A stretch of 64,000 nt of DNA from Glandiceps talaboti (GCF_964340395.1 NC_135549.1:33895832-33959831), one strand, 5' to 3'. Positions 11,921 through 27,874 are shown, counted from the stretch's first letter. The notes: generated by a model not told the origin, from the sequence alone. Program-made: numbers and translations.

Positions 11921-12150
11921 TAATAATCAGGTTTATTTGCATACTTCCTTATTTAAAGGGGAGAATTTAATATGCTGAGCTCAGAAAAAATGGTAATTTT
12001 ATGAATATCTATTGCCATGGTAACAAAATCACCATGTTTCTTTTCACAAAATTTAATATAAAACGGGAAAAAAATTGTTAAACAATTTCCTATCCTTTAA
12101 CATATATGAGTCAGTGCTATCCATTCTAACACAAATGATCTGAAATGGGA
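11921..12150. repeat. Dispersed repeat family B, copy 2
   Basis: Same ordered blocks and orientation as copy 1 at 9895: AATAATAATCAGG, TTTGCATA, AATATGCTGAG, TTTTATGAAT, GCCATGGTAAC, ATGAGTCAGTGCTATCC. Confidence 0.65.
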
Positions 12151-13429
12151 GAACTTTTCCCATGGAAATGTAAATTAGGCTTAAAATTGTAAGTTCCAAA
12201 CCAACATACGATATGAACTAATGAGGCAAATTTAAATATGGCCGGCCTGTGATAACACCATATAGACTGTATTAATATTTATCAATTTCAAACTAATTAA
12301 TTTCAAGTAAAAATCAGCAATGCGTCTAAGAAAGATAGACAACACGTGGCAGAGTTTTTTAAAGAATATATTTGTTGAATTTAGCAGTCAACATTTCCAA
12401 AAGGTCATTTGCAAAAGACAGAGTTTGTGTGAAATTTTGTTGTACCTTTCGTCTATATACCTTTTCTTCGTGAGAGTTTGGTGGAGATAGTTCCGAGTCC
12501 CATTGTCGACTGAGTGACAATGCTATTCAAAACAATGCCTCTGGATATAGTTGGGGAATATTGATAAATTATCCATAATTTTACAGTTGTGTCACCTAAA
12601 GTCGCAACCTTTATTTTCATTGCTTTAGTACGCGCACATGCTATGCAGATGTACACGTAAACATCTTGAATGTGATACAATGTAACACAGTAACAATATC
12701 ATCACACCTGGAGTGACCTATATCACGTGCACTCTGCACGTACATACATTTCATAATTTCAGGTATATTATTATATTGCATTCAGATATTATATGTTGTA
12801 ATAAATAAAATAATATTCTTCGAGTGTTTTTAATGAGCATGAATAATATAATACATGTCTCAATACAAACTAAATTTTGAGACTGTTTATTGTTTTGTAG
12901 AAATTACAGTAGCAGAGGTCATGACGCAGGTCAAAATCAAGTGTGACACAATAATATCGCAATTTCTCGGTTTTGTCAGAAAAAAGAATCGATATTCTTT
13001 TCACTAAACTTTGCAACATTATTTTATGACTAAACTTCGCTCAGCTCATGTTCAACTTTTTCAAATGCACACTAATCTGTCTGAAAAATCGTAAGTAGAG
13101 ACCAACGAGGTTTTATGAAAATCTGACTCACCGCTACCGGTACCGTAGGTGTCAATCAAATATTGGTGCCAAAATGCTTCGCGGAATACTGGACAAATGA
13201 GATCTTTGCTGGGCCGCAGTGCTTGTGCCAATTTAGTAATAAATAAAATAATATTGTTATATACATACATGTAGCAAGTACCAAGCTCCCAAATGTTACG
13301 ACTTCAAGCATGAATGGGAAATGTTGCACAATTAGTTGTGGGTGTAAAACGTCAACCTTTACACCTCCTAAGTATACACAACAACCATAAGTGATATTCC
13401 TCTAAAGTCCTCCCAACATTTTTCATTAT
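12151..13429. other. No gene seen
   Basis: AT-rich sequence without recognisable gene, RNA or clear repeat. Confidence 0.4.
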
Positions 13430-13740
13430 TATATATTATCAATTATTAAACCTTTTAATTTGTAATAATAATTTGACATAAAACATTGAAAAAAAAGATA
13501 ATACAGAGAAAAAATGACCTTGTTTTAGACATGTATGAGTTAGTGCTACCTGGTGTAACATAAATTGTATACATTTATGGAAATGTTATACGTGAAAATT
13601 ATGTTTTCATTATATACACATAGATCTCACAAATGATATTATAAATCTGGTATCTTTTTATTTGCACATTGACCTTACTACCAAGGGTAGTTTGTCATGC
13701 GGAGTTATAGTCCAGTCAATCTAGCGGAAAAAATGGCCGA
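13430..13740. repeat. Fragments of dispersed repeat family B
   Basis: AATAATAATTTGACATAAAA and ATGAGTTAGTGCTACC-like blocks (13460-13560), then TTTGCACATTGACCTTAC and TTTGTCATGCGGAG (13660-13705), in a rearranged order compared with copy 1. Confidence 0.5.
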
Positions 13741-13985
13741 ACCCAAACATAATTGCAACAGAAATAATTTTTAGTGCATCTTGCTCAGAATTTTATGCTG
13801 AATAACATATCAAAAGTCTAGAAAAATCTAAGTGGTGGAACATGGTCAAAAATGACGTTTCTTAATTAGCATAATTAGTGAAAAAATAATATTCATGAAA
13901 TATCATTTGTTCAAAAAACCTATGCAAGTAACATGTCTATGGGTAGGTCTGAAGGTGAGTAATTACTTTGGAGTCACTGTACGAT
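13741..13985 (+). repeat. Left arm of a large inverted repeat
   Basis: This stretch (CCCAAACATAATTGCAACAG onward, through AAAGTCTAGAAAAATCTAAG and AGTAACATGTCTATGGGTAG) is the inverse of 18082-18297 with roughly 90 percent similarity by eye over the best part. The arms are about 4.1 kb apart. Confidence 0.8.
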
Positions 13986-16900
13986 CGTGCAACCATTCCC
14001 ATAGAATTAATATGTGTATTTTTAATTACTTTAATTAAGGACACTGATTACTTGTAACGTACAATAACTATACATTTTTTGAACGCCCCTGTTAGTTGTA
14101 TGTCTCTCATTAGGTATTGCAGTATTTGAATCCCTTACTCTCATTATTAAATAACTCCTCCTTTGTTGGATAAATATGCATGCTAAACAACTGTTAATTA
14201 GTGTAATTAAGATGTAAAACAATACATTAGTAAGCATACGGGATATTTTTTGTTCAATAGTTATTGACGCTTGATTTTGAGTGAACATAACTTTTCATTC
14301 ATCAAACCACTCCAAGGTAAGCTAAAGAATAGTTAAAGTTTCCTAATTAATTGATTAATTAATTAATTAATTAATTAATTATCGTCAAGATGTTGAGAAG
14401 TTTTTTCGATTTAAAGTATGCAAGTAATATGTCTTTCGATAGGTCTTGACCTTAAAAGTCAGATGAACATCATTATCAAATTGTCAAACCTGAGCGGGAG
14501 TACCATTCATGGGTTGTTGGTTTTATAAATACATGTATTCAACCTATTAGACATTGTGTAAGGAGAAGATTCTGTTTTCATTATGTGATTTTATATCACC
14601 GTGTGTCCAGATGAGCGTTCAAAAATGATGTAGCTACACCATAATTATACAACCTTGACGATGGCAGTATCTGAGATGCTGTACTCCTAGACCTTTTTGT
14701 CTTCTTCCCGATAGTTTTGATATCTCTCAGAGAAAGAAATGCCCCTTGATTCTATCAATATTCCGTCACTGTTTGTTTTCATAGGATCGTCTCAATATCT
14801 ATAAATATGTCTTCTTTGGGTGGGTTTACCAGTGCTGCCCTTTGTCTTTCAATTAAGGCAGCACTGATTGACTTGTTTCTAGATCCTGTTTTACCACATA
14901 CGTGCTATTATTAGTGGTACCGGTTTAGGAATAAGTTGTGATTATCTGCTTATCACAATTGGGTATTTTTGTAGTTTTCTTTATTTTCAGTCACTCTAAA
15001 TGAACATATACTATATTTAAAAAGTACAATTTGTGTAGTATCAGTGTTTGTTATTTCTTGCGTTGTTGATACCTTTTGGTCTTTATGTTCAATTTGTTTA
15101 AAAGTGAAAAAAAACATGTTCACATTCTGTTCTGTCTCAAAACCTGCCAGTTGAAACTTTAATTTCTAACTATGAACTATGACATCCTATGAGTTATTGC
15201 ATTACATTTTACAATTAAGTTTGGCTTTACTAGTTATTACTTGGCATGTTCTACCCTTTATATTTCGTTTAAAGCTCGATTACTGACAACATGATCTCTA
15301 GTTTGTACATTGAACTGTACCTAGTTTTTAGTAAAAGATATCTTTTCATATCTAGATATAAATAAGCTTAAACTTGACTCTTTTGAATTCCGCGCTATGT
15401 AACACGGACACATATTACTCCTACAGACAAGTATTCAGATGAGTATTATACATTTGTAGATTTTGTTACATCCCTCTGTGAATTGTTTGAATTCAGGTGT
15501 GTTTTTATTTCAATGTTACAAAAATATAGATATCATCTTTGAAATGACATGAAAGGCAGCATTATAGGTCCATTTTTTGCACATTACATGTATTATTACC
15601 ACTGTACGAAACATAAGATGATTTTAGGTGATACAGGACATTAATAATTTATTTGGATGGGGCCCTTCCTCTATTATCTTCTTTGTTTTATTTCTGTACC
15701 ATTACCAGTCATCTCTCAGTTAAGTATCATCTTGAGTGCAAATCTCACTTTATCTTTAAAATTAATTTATTTAATATTTGAATATGTTACGACCACAAAC
15801 TAATTTTATCTTTGACCTGGTAAAGTCATTTTTACTAATTCTGCATACTGCGACATCTCAAATATAGTTAATAAAAAATTGGCAAATTTGGCTCAGAAGA
15901 TGCCTTCTGTACAATGAGACAAGGAATTTTTGGAAACAAACAAACTTTGGAGCTCCAAATCTATTTACGGGTGATCGCACGATGTCACAAAAGCTCAATA
16001 AAGTATAACTTCGTTCGTTTGGGTCTGGCATCAATGCGATTGCTGAACTTCATTCTTGCACTTCTAACCAAAGTTCGAAAACTTTCACAATCACGCCTTC
16101 AATGATAACTTCTATATTTATACTAAGATGTTCACAAGTTGATTAAAATTTACTTCTTATGTGATATACAACTGCTAGATCTCCAATATAGTATTTAATG
16201 TGTTGTCCTAAATGGACAAAGTTCATTTATTGAGCTTGTGGGATATTTTATGCGATTGTCCCTTAATCCTTGCACAAACAAGGCTGATGATATCGTTTCA
16301 ACAGATTTTTAACTCCTATTTTGTGTTTGAAAATGACCTCTTCTATTAAGTTCTAAGCTTTCCATGATTGTATAACTCTATAAGGGGTCGTGTGATGCAG
16401 AATACTATAGGCGAAACGTAGACCAAAGCTAATTGTAAGCAAAATAAAATATAGCTACAATAAATTGCCTTTGTAATATTAATAGTCTGGCTGATAATGA
16501 CTATTATAATTATTTTATTTTTCTTTTATTAGTTTTACCATCTAACTTTATTCATATTTTCTGTGTTTGTGTTTACATTGTTACATAATCATCACAACCG
16601 GGGAACCTTTGTTCTAATTCCAGATGACAATGCTAATTCTTACGAAATGATATTTAAAATTATCAATACTTTTGTTTGGATATCAGGGGCTGGTAAATGT
16701 TGCGAAGTACATTAGCTTCCCTCATTTTGTTTTCAATTTCTACAAAAATATATGGTATATTTGTTTAGATTTCATTTGATTAATTTTTATTCAATTTTGA
16801 TTCCATTTTGTGAGGGTGATTTAATCATTTTTTATTTTATACTTTCTTATTCCCCGTAAAACACGTGCACAAGAACTAAGCATTTATCAACCATGCAGTG

Positions 16901-18048
16901 CCTGTTTTTTAAATGAAAATTATTTGGTTTCCATAGAATCAGTGAGAATTTAAATCCTTTTAAAGTTTTGCCATTCAATTTTATGACAGGATTTTAAAAA
17001 TGAAACAACTGAATTTGATAGCCTTCTTGACATGTCATTTGTTTCGAACAGAATTTTTACCGTATGTAATTCCTGTTATATCAGGCTAACCATTAAGTTT
17101 GACTAATTATTTGAGTCACTACATAAATGATTGCGGGCTACATGTAGATTGAATTGGAAGGCGATTGTCATGTCATTGTGGTAAATTGACACAAACAAGT
17201 GACTGATGATGTTACTTTCAAATTATATCAGTGTTGAAAGGGGTGTTTAATTAATTTATCTTTCTGCACTGTTAATAATAATATTTATAGAATTGAATCA
17301 GAAAGTTTGAAGATGGAAATGTGTTAAAAAAGAACAATATGATAAGATAGAGATTGGCTGTTTAGTTTAGTTTAGTGATGAGAATGATGAGGGGAATGGA
17401 CATCCCATAATACTTTCATGTCCTTGTCGACTCTCAGTATAAGTACATTTTGATCTTGTGTTCCTCCTAAGTTAACAACTTGATATCAGTACGGTATGTG
17501 AGAACAATATGCACACATTAGTATACAGCGATACATTGGTATTAGAAGTACACAATGATCCAGTGATATAAGTAGTAACTTTTGCAACATTGTTGGTTAG
17601 ATACATAAAGATCATTATACCTATACTATTGGGTGGAAGTTTCAGGCAAGATGCAATTGTTAACATTTATTGCCTTGATTACTCTGTTGCATAACTACAA
17701 AACAGAAATATGAGTTATCAGACTGTCTTTGATGATATTAAAAGATCCATTGTAGCCTATGTAATTTGTCATTTCAAGACCTTCCCAAAGACATATTACT
17801 TACATGGGAGATTGATAAACCGTGTATATGCTAATTATGCTAATTACTAATTAATTAAGAATCTTTGATACATTTTACATGAAAAGTGTTTGATGATGAC
17901 AAGCACGCTAAATTTATTTCCCACTGTACTGCAAATCAAATGATATATAACCTGCATACATTTGTGTTAAAATGTTATCAAATTTGAATATGCTGATTAT
18001 AATTTTTCATAATTTACATATTAATTATGCTGATGAGATGTTGAATCA
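13986..18048. other. Core between inverted-repeat arms; no gene seen
   Basis: A second inner pair of related sequences lies inside: GCAAGTAATATGTCTTTCGA near 14420, inverted near 17775-17805. A (TTAA)n run is at 14343-14381. The interior is AT-rich with no open frame longer than about 64 codons and no recognisable protein. A non-autonomous foldback-like element or a chance pairing of dispersed repeats would both fit. Confidence 0.5.
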
Positions 18049-18332
18049 TCATATGATGGTCCTAGTATGCTTTTTCACCCTTAGACCTATCCATAGACAT
18101 GTTACTTGCCAGGTTTTATTGCGAAAACAGCATTTTAAGAATATAATATTCTCGCTAATTATGCTAATTAATAAAAACCTTATTTTCACCATGTTCCACC
18201 ACTTAGATTTTTCTAGACTTTTGATATGTTGTTCAGCACAAAATTCTGAACAAGATGCACTAAAAATTATTTCTGTTGCAATTATGTTTGGGTCAAACCT
18301 TATTTTGACTGGACTATTAAAAAAAGTGGTCA
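18049..18332 (-). repeat. Right arm of a large inverted repeat
   Basis: Reverse complement of 13741-13985 with small indels. Open frames of about 95-120 codons lie on both strands at once; this comes from the repeat sequence and is not coding evidence. Confidence 0.8.
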
Positions 18333-18490
18333 TTTAATGAACATCAGATGCCATGGTAACCAAAATACCCATATTATGTGAACTTTTGAAAAATTAGACA
18401 TACAACACTTTAAAAAATTCAAACTTAGGTAAACACATCATTGCTGTTGGCATGTACTAGTTGATGATGTCAGGTGTAACAAAGTTTCAT
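18333..18490. repeat. Dispersed repeat family B, copy 3 (partial)
   Basis: GTCATTTAATGAACATC, GCCATGGTAACCAAAAT and a diverged AAAATTAGACATAC block match copy 1 at 9960-10060. Confidence 0.55.
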
Positions 18491-19259
18491 GATATTTGAA
18501 ATATCTGTATCAAACTTAAGCAATTCTAAAACTCTAAAATCGCCTGAATAAATTGTAAATACCTAAAATACCAGCAGTCCTTGAGAATTCCATCTATGCA
18601 GCTAGGTTCAGTCTTTTATCACAAAATCTTCAAAGTAAGAGTACACATACATTTGAGTACAAGTTGACATGATCGTTGACTCCATACTGTATATTATTTT
18701 TTTGTACTTGGATTTTATCCGATAAAATATCGGCTGTTTTACATTCTCCAACTCAACTGACAACACGGTGTGTGTATATGCGTACGTACGTATTTCCGGG
18801 TCCTAGTGACACGTGTCAAATTCAAACGATAAGGACACAATATAGTTGGGGATCACAGTATCATCGATTGTTACAGGAATATCAATATTATTATCCAGAA
18901 TTTCTCAGTCGTGAAGGCGTGAGGCTTGCTGACCAGTGCAGTGTTATAAAGATGGCGCGGCGACTGTTATGTTATACTGTGCGAGCGTTACTCGACTGAC
19001 GTCACTAGATTGTAATACAATGTAGCAATATATAGCTATCACGCGAATCACTGCATTTATGTATATGTGTGTATGCAGGCAGTGCAGTGGTACATGGTGT
19101 GCGGTACACACATATCATACACAAGCGAGATAGACAATGAAAGCAACCAAATCACTAGCCTATTGTTTACACGACTTTGCCAAACAACTAGGAAAAATCA
19201 TTACTTTGTACGAAGTTGCTAAAATTTACACGAAGTTGACTTAAAAACAGAAAGGGGCA
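18491..19259. other. No gene seen
   Basis: A slightly GC-richer patch (18920-19010) has no domain or clear exon. Nothing else recognised. Confidence 0.4.
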
Positions 19260-19790
19260 TTGCATGCGTAGTCTGGATTGTTTGTCTTGCTTTCAAGCAG
19301 ACTACTGAGAGTTGATTGCTTTTATTTTGATACAATAACATGTACCACTGATGCAATCAATGTGAAAAGATGCAACAATGATGTTGCCATTGTTGTGTCT
19401 ACCTGGAAAATTACATACATCTCGGCGAACACACATTCATATGGACAAAGCACAGTGCAGTGCATATGCCACGCTCCCACGTCAAAAATCAAAACAAAAT
19501 AAATAAAACAAAAATTTGCACTGTAAGACAATCCTAGCCATAGTTCTCTTCAACATGTTAAAATTTTATTTCACCAGACAAAAATAGTCGTAGACGATAC
19601 GGTACCATGCCACATGTACAGTAAGCCTTCAGTACACGCGGGACAGGTACTTTTTGAAATACAATGAAACTGCTTGTGTTACTGTGTGGATGGTAATGAA
19701 CCCGATCAAGAGAAAATGAAATATTAAAAGTGAGTACATAGTTTTCAAGGTGGCTGGTTATCAGACAAAACTAAAATGCCCAAAGTGTAA
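19260..19790 (+). repeat. Dispersed repeat family C, copy 1
   Basis: Ordered similarity with 61240-61690 in the same orientation: GCGTAGTCTG, TTGCCATTGTTGT, CTGGAAAATTAC, CGTTCCCACGTCAAAA-like, GCACTGTAAGACA-like, CTCTTCA, AGACGATAC, GTTTTCAAG. The two copies share order over about 450 bp with indels. Confidence 0.7.
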
Positions 19791-20545
19791 AATAAGAAAT
19801 TAATACATAATTATCCGGAAAAAATTTGCCGATTACGCAGCAAAAAAAAATTATCACTAGCGAAAATGTTCTCTGTGAATGTAACCCTTGACCCAGTTTC
19901 ATCCGGACGTCGAAGGAAAGAGGTCAGTGTGACATGTCGACATCTCATACACCATACAACGTTTACATGAGAGTACAACTAAATGTTGCCTAAACTTCAG
20001 TGGAAGAGAAATTCTGACACAGACTATTTTCAAATTCTCAAAACATCCTGAAAATAAGAAGCAAAATGTGACACTGACGAACAAGCTAGTCCGTATCATA
20101 CAGGAGGCACACCCACATCACCATGTGCATCTGGTTGACTGGGATTGAATGTAATCACGTAATAGACCTAACTTTATGTTGTTGTTTCCAAATATTATTG
20201 AACTGCAAGTCATGGACATTCATTGCCAGAAACCTGGTGATTTTATTACTGAAAGGTGTTGCAATCAAAATTACCTTACTGTCTATTAAATTTTCTGATG
20301 GGAAGCAACACATTTAGTGTGACATCTGATAAGCGACATTGATGATGGGTACAGTGACGTAATTCGTAGACAAATCTAATGTTGGTGCATAGTACAGGTA
20401 CTACTACTAAACACTTCGTGGAATGATACATTTTTTGGACACACAGTGTATTACATTATGTTACATGAATTTGCTGAACGACCGGGGAGGGATATTTACA
20501 ACCCATAACACCAAAGTAAAGCGCTTGCTGTATGTACCACAATCA
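19791..20545. other. No gene seen
   Basis: No recognisable feature. Confidence 0.35.
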
Positions 20546-20680
20546 TTTATAGCATCCATATCAAGTGTAAAAGTATACTGTTTCATTTGCTAATTGACCA
20601 CATTAGAAAGGCCACATACTAGGCTTGTAAATAAACCAATTGAAAAAATACACTTTTACACTTGATATGAATGCTATAAA
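20546..20680. repeat. Inverted repeat, 35-bp arms
   Basis: TTTATAGCATCCATATCAAG onward (20546-20580) is the near-perfect reverse complement of 20646-20680. The loop is about 65 bp. A small MITE or hairpin is the simplest reading. Confidence 0.75.
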
Positions 20681-20721
20681 GTCTACGATGATTTGAAAAC
20701 AGTGGCGATTTCGGGATAATA

Positions 20722-20793
20722 TTACAAATATAGTAAGGCACATTGTTACAAATATAGTAAGGCACATTGTTACAAATATAGTAAGGCACATTG
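20722..20793. repeat. Three perfect 24-bp tandem copies
   Basis: The unit TTACAAATATAGTAAGGCAC plus ATTG starts at 20722, 20746 and 20770. Confidence 0.95.
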
Positions 20794-21038
20794 TAAATAA
20801 GAAACTACAGTACAGCACAAAGCTATCTTGGAATTTAAAGGAAAGGAACCAACCATATATCAAATGGGATATCATCACCCAAGCGGCTGCTTATACAAGT
20901 GAGACAAAACGTTGTAACCTCTGTTAACTGAGAAACTTTGTATAATCAATGCTGAAAAAGAGTATGTTACTGGTGGGTCATCTGGGTTAGAACTGTATGG
21001 TTCATGATATTATTTATACATAGAACCTCAGTGTTAAG

Positions 21039-21039
<1 letters not shown>

Positions 21040-21119
<80 letters not shown>
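21040..21119. repeat. (TA)n microsatellite
   Basis: Uninterrupted TA dinucleotides, directly left of the solo LTR. Confidence 0.97.
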
Positions 21120-21123
<4 letters not shown>

Positions 21124-21126
21124 CAT

Positions 21127-21971
21127 TGTTACGTACAGAAAAGACGATACAATCGGCAACTTAAACTTAGAACGGGTTTATTTTATTCCAAACCTAAATT
21201 ATAACTAAAGTTTACAATGCTGAGTGTTATGACCGTACAGGCGAACCCAATACACACACAGTTTACTTGAGATTAACGTAATAATATAAACAGCATATGA
21301 GGAAATTCCTACATAATTAACCTGCTTTTTGAAATTAATACTGTTTAAAGATGGTACAAGAAAATAAAGTCCTAGTAGACAAAGTCTTACTTGAAGTAAA
21401 GAAAGCTAAATGCAGCACAGCTCTGACAACTTACTCCAATTTGCACACACCCAGAAACCTTCAGGTGTACTGGTCGTCACATGTTATTTCAGGTTAACAA
21501 TGGCTGCCGAGTTTGTAGGACAGCAAACTGATTTATAATTCACAAAGTTCACAGAATACCAACTGTATTTCAAGTCCGCACAGAAAGTTCGACATGTAGT
21601 TTCCAAACGAAGAAGGTACTAAGTCCAGTCTCGATAACATCGGCAATATCAAAGAGAGTTCCAAAGTCTAACTGTATTGAGTAAAACAGTCACTTCGTTA
21701 GCCAAGTACAGGTTTCTCAAAACTCACTAGCTGTGCTGCAACAGAAAAGTCCATGTGTTCTATGCGACTGCCAGGCTATTACTGTCCAGGCCATGCCAAC
21801 CCAATACACAAAATATTCATGTCCCTGTAAGTGTGTCTATTGACATGCAAATTAAAATAATTACAATTTCAAAGCAATAAGTAATCAGGCAACCTCAATG
21901 GAAAATTCCATGAGTCTTAAGACATTGACCGGTCGCAGAGGGGTCACAGAGAAAATTGCATCATCATAACA
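21127..21971 (-). mobile_element. Candidate solo LTR of a retrotransposon
   Basis: Read on the minus strand it begins TGTTATGATGATGC and ends CTGTACGTAACA, that is TG...CA ends with a short TGTTA/TAACA inverted terminus. An AATAAA signal (near 21175-21180 on the minus strand) lies about 50 bases before the 3' end, as expected for R/U5. The flanks repeat ACAT (21123-21126 and 21972-21975), a possible 4-bp target duplication. Length 845 bp. No internal gag-pol is attached, so it would be a solo LTR. Superfamily not assigned. Confidence 0.6.
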
Positions 21972-22113
21972 ACATACGCAGTACATCAGCATCTCCTGAC
22001 GAGTGATTTACTCACGAAACAGGCTTGTAGAGACGAAAAACCATACTTGATTTTCTTCTACCCTCAACATATGCTCCGCTCTGCGTGCAGACGTATCGAG
22101 CACTGTGCTACAG

Positions 22114-23115
<1,002 letters not shown>

Positions 23116-23162
<47 letters not shown>
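23116..23162. repeat. (GA)n microsatellite
   Basis: GA run with one AA interruption. Confidence 0.95.
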
Positions 23163-24319
<1,157 letters not shown>

Positions 24320-24384
24320 GTAATGCTCTGCTACTAATATTACATCGAGCACTGTTCCCTCCAGTAAGACACGTTTACTTATAT

Positions 24385-24419
24385 GAATGTATATATATAT
24401 GTGTATGTATCTGTGTATG

Positions 24420-24453
<34 letters not shown>

Positions 24454-24474
24454 TGTGTGTGTGGTGTGTGTATG
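24385..24474. repeat. (GTAT)n / (GT)n microsatellite
   Basis: Degenerate TATG then perfect GTAT repeats and a short GT run. Confidence 0.93.
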
Positions 24475-25611
24475 TTGACTGTACTGCATACGTTCTTTAG
24501 ATGATATGCAAGCAGTGAATATTTCGATTATGGACGTACTTTCTTCCGTTTTGCTTTCCATACAAGTCTAAAACTTACTAAGAATTATATACAAACGTAC
24601 GCACAGACAGATGATAGCTAGTATACATGCCAATCTGGAGTTGAAATCTCCCCATAGCGACATATAGTTAGAAGGTGAAAGATAATTAAAAGATAGGATA
24701 TATACTTCTAGAGATGGCAACGAATGTAGACTCTTCAAAAATATTATTCAACCACCCCTACAGGAAATCAATGTTTCTACCAAAGAAGCATACACTATTA
24801 ATTTAAAAGAATGGGGAATCTTAGGCTAAACAATGGTAATTATTTGAAGTCAAATTCATCCTTTCCAATAAAATGGTAATTGTCTCAAGGGAACGCACGG
24901 AAAACTAGACGCCGTTTCTACTTACCTTAATCGTTAAGACTATTCCAATAGCTAAATAAGAGTGATCCACGTTCCAATGGAAATCAGAGGATTACCGATG
25001 TACACAGACAAATTATCTTATCCGACTAGGGTTTCCCGTTCCTCGTAAAAGGTAGTATGCATGGACCACCTAAGACACTGCGATGCAACACATTTGCTAT
25101 TGCATGCGCAACATAGGCGTTTTGACACGGCATTCTGTCATTGTATTTCTAGTTCACGAATCACAACTGTATTTATTACAACGTTATTATCTTGTTATTA
25201 AATGATGGCAATTACTATGTCCACACCTAGTCACACTTTTGAAACATGTAAAACATTACATTAAATTTGATATGTTTATAACGGTGTCAACGTAAAACAG
25301 ATTAAATCTCAGTTGGCTTTTATTTCAGAAATAGATTTTTACAATGTTCCCCCGTCTCCATTTAAAGTCCCTTTTATTGACCAATAAAGTTACACAGTTA
25401 GCGACTTCTAGAAGGTCATACACAATAATCAGTAGCTATAGTCATTACGACGACTGGCACCTGTATTCCATAAACACACATTGAATGATATACAAGATGA
25501 TACTGCTCATTCTGTCTTTCAACAAATTAGCATTTTGCTTTATGACTAAAAAAAATCGTATGATACATTCTGACGATAAAGACAAATGATGTGTGTGAAC
25601 TTCATTCTTTT
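24475..25611. other. No gene seen
   Basis: Nothing recognisable. Confidence 0.35.
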
Positions 25612-25865
25612 CTTCGAGAACATTATCAAGTATTAGATGGCGAAAACAGAGCACGTAAATTATTCTCATCATACACGTTGGGAATATTACAAACTGTTAG
25701 TTGTGAAAAACAGATTATGCATGGCCATTATTTTACTCCGGGAATATTATCAACTGTTAGATGTGAAAAACAGATTATGCATGGCCATTATATTACTCCG
25801 GGAATATTGTCGAATGTTAGATTACAAAATTAGACCATGTCAGGTCATCATCCCACTTTGGAGAA
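25612..25865. repeat. 60-bp tandem repeat, about four units
   Basis: Units begin GGGAATATTA and include GTGAAAAACAGATTATGCAT. The two central copies are nearly identical and the outer two diverged. Because 60 is a multiple of three, two frames stay open across the array; no protein is inferred. Confidence 0.85.
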
Positions 25866-27768
25866 TGTAATACGAAAAAGACATATTGTATATGTTTAGC
25901 ATCTTCCTTTGATGATATTATAAAAAATAGGAGAAGTGAATATGGTTAAATTTTGTATGTGATCTGAACAATGTGTATTCCAGGAGCCCAAGGCATACTG
26001 GAATTTTATTTCACATGATCCGAAAAAAGACTAAATTATGTAAGGCACATACAATACAACAGAAAATTATAATGTCTCTGTTCGTACACGTAGGTGGAAA
26101 CAACACAAGCTAAGATCATTTTATTTGATTAAAGGGTAAAATTTATATATTCTATAGAACTGATAAGGTAAATACAAACCGCTTCTAAAATGCCAAATTT
26201 GAAACTACAGGCTTCCTAATGTAATTTTACACTTAATGCCACTTTTAATTCAAATTACGTCAATTTTATGGAGGTGAGGTCACACTGTGGCACCTTCCAT
26301 TGATCTACCGTTTATAGTATGCTTAATATGCTTTAAGTCTCACACTGGTGTTTCTGTACATTTTATGAGAAAGTAACCACACAACATAGCATTAATTTAA
26401 CTACGCCAAACATCTACTACTTTGATTGTACCAATCACGAAATAGCTAAGAACAACAACCACAATAAGAAGCTACTTATAGAAGCAAACTGTTATAAGAA
26501 ACAATCTTCATTAAACTTTGATAACTATTTATTTTAAATGTGTACTGAACATTCCATTAATTACACAAACATCAGTTTAGAAGATTCAAATTGAAGACAA
26601 TTGAAACGTTTTCAATGAAAGACATATCCTCCAACACTAATGTGCTGTTACTTCGTGTCTTAAGTGTGGTTCTACACAATGCTTGCAAGTTCATGACATA
26701 ATTCACAACAATCTCTACTCATAACATGGTGTGTTAATGAACTCTTGTAGAAAGTGAATTTCTAATAGAAATATCGTTAATTGACCTCTGATATGAAGGT
26801 CAAGTCGTGGGTTCAAAATCTTACCTTTGATAATATTGTACGCAATTGAATGATAATCCTATGAACAATACTTCTGAAGTTATTGTGCAAATTTCTATTT
26901 GATCTTGAGAATTTATTAAAGTGCCTACGGAAATGCTATATTACAAATTGAAATTCTCTTATAATATGATAGAAGATTTTTAAAAAAATGCAAAATAAGC
27001 ATTTACTTGATGTACGTTATTTTTATATAATTAAATAATTGACGATCAAAGCAAAGACCCAACATGAAAGGGTGTAGGGTCTATGATTAAAGTAGCCCAA
27101 ACGCAGCCTACTTCATCAACATAATGGTATCATCAACATATCATTACCGCTGTTAAATGCATTTTTCGCCATTGACACATTTAAAATGTAAATTTGTGTT
27201 CCTAATTTATGCTTGTGCCTAAGAATAAAACATCTAGTATTATTCAGTCTTGCTGATTTTTAGTTTACAAACGAAATGCTTCTCTCAAGATATAATTCTT
27301 GTATTTCTTGAAGGCACTATTGAATACTTGTTTGAATAGAGAAACGGCCACTGGGGAAGTCGTTGGTGATGATGATCAACACAACTGATTGAGTAACTGT
27401 ACGGTATGTATACATTCAACTATTTTCACAAATGTAATCTACGTTTGATAGTAATAGCACATATTGAACAATAAACATGATCAAAGACAGTACTGCATTC
27501 GTTTCAGTGACTTGATGCATCGATACCACAATGTGTAATATACAAATCTGGATAACTGCTTACTGATATTATCTGACCCAGCTTGCAAAACTGTCAACTT
27601 GTATACCAGATTTAGCAATAGCATATAAATACCCATGTACCGCTTATGGTACTGAAGATCTTCATCATTCACATACATGTATTTCCTCGTATGAGATCAT
27701 TTGAATACACATTCATTCTTATTTTGAGCCTGTTATTTTGACATTTCTAATACTTTCCATTTTTTTCA
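25866..27768. other. No gene seen
   Basis: AT-rich; no gene, RNA or clear repeat recognised. Confidence 0.4.
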
Positions 27769-27874
27769 TCCCTCCCCCCTCCCTCCCTCCCTCCCTCCCT
27801 CCCTCCATTCATTCATTCATTCATTCATTCATTCATTCATTCATTCATTCATTCATTCATTCATTCATTCATTT
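27769..27874. repeat. (CCCT)n then (ATTC)n microsatellites
   Basis: CCCT repeats to about 27806 switch directly to ATTC repeats to 27874. Confidence 0.95.

Noticed and set aside
18049-18337. Overlapping open frames of about 95-120 codons on both strands
   Set aside because: They lie in an inverted-repeat arm; the other arm does not keep them open.
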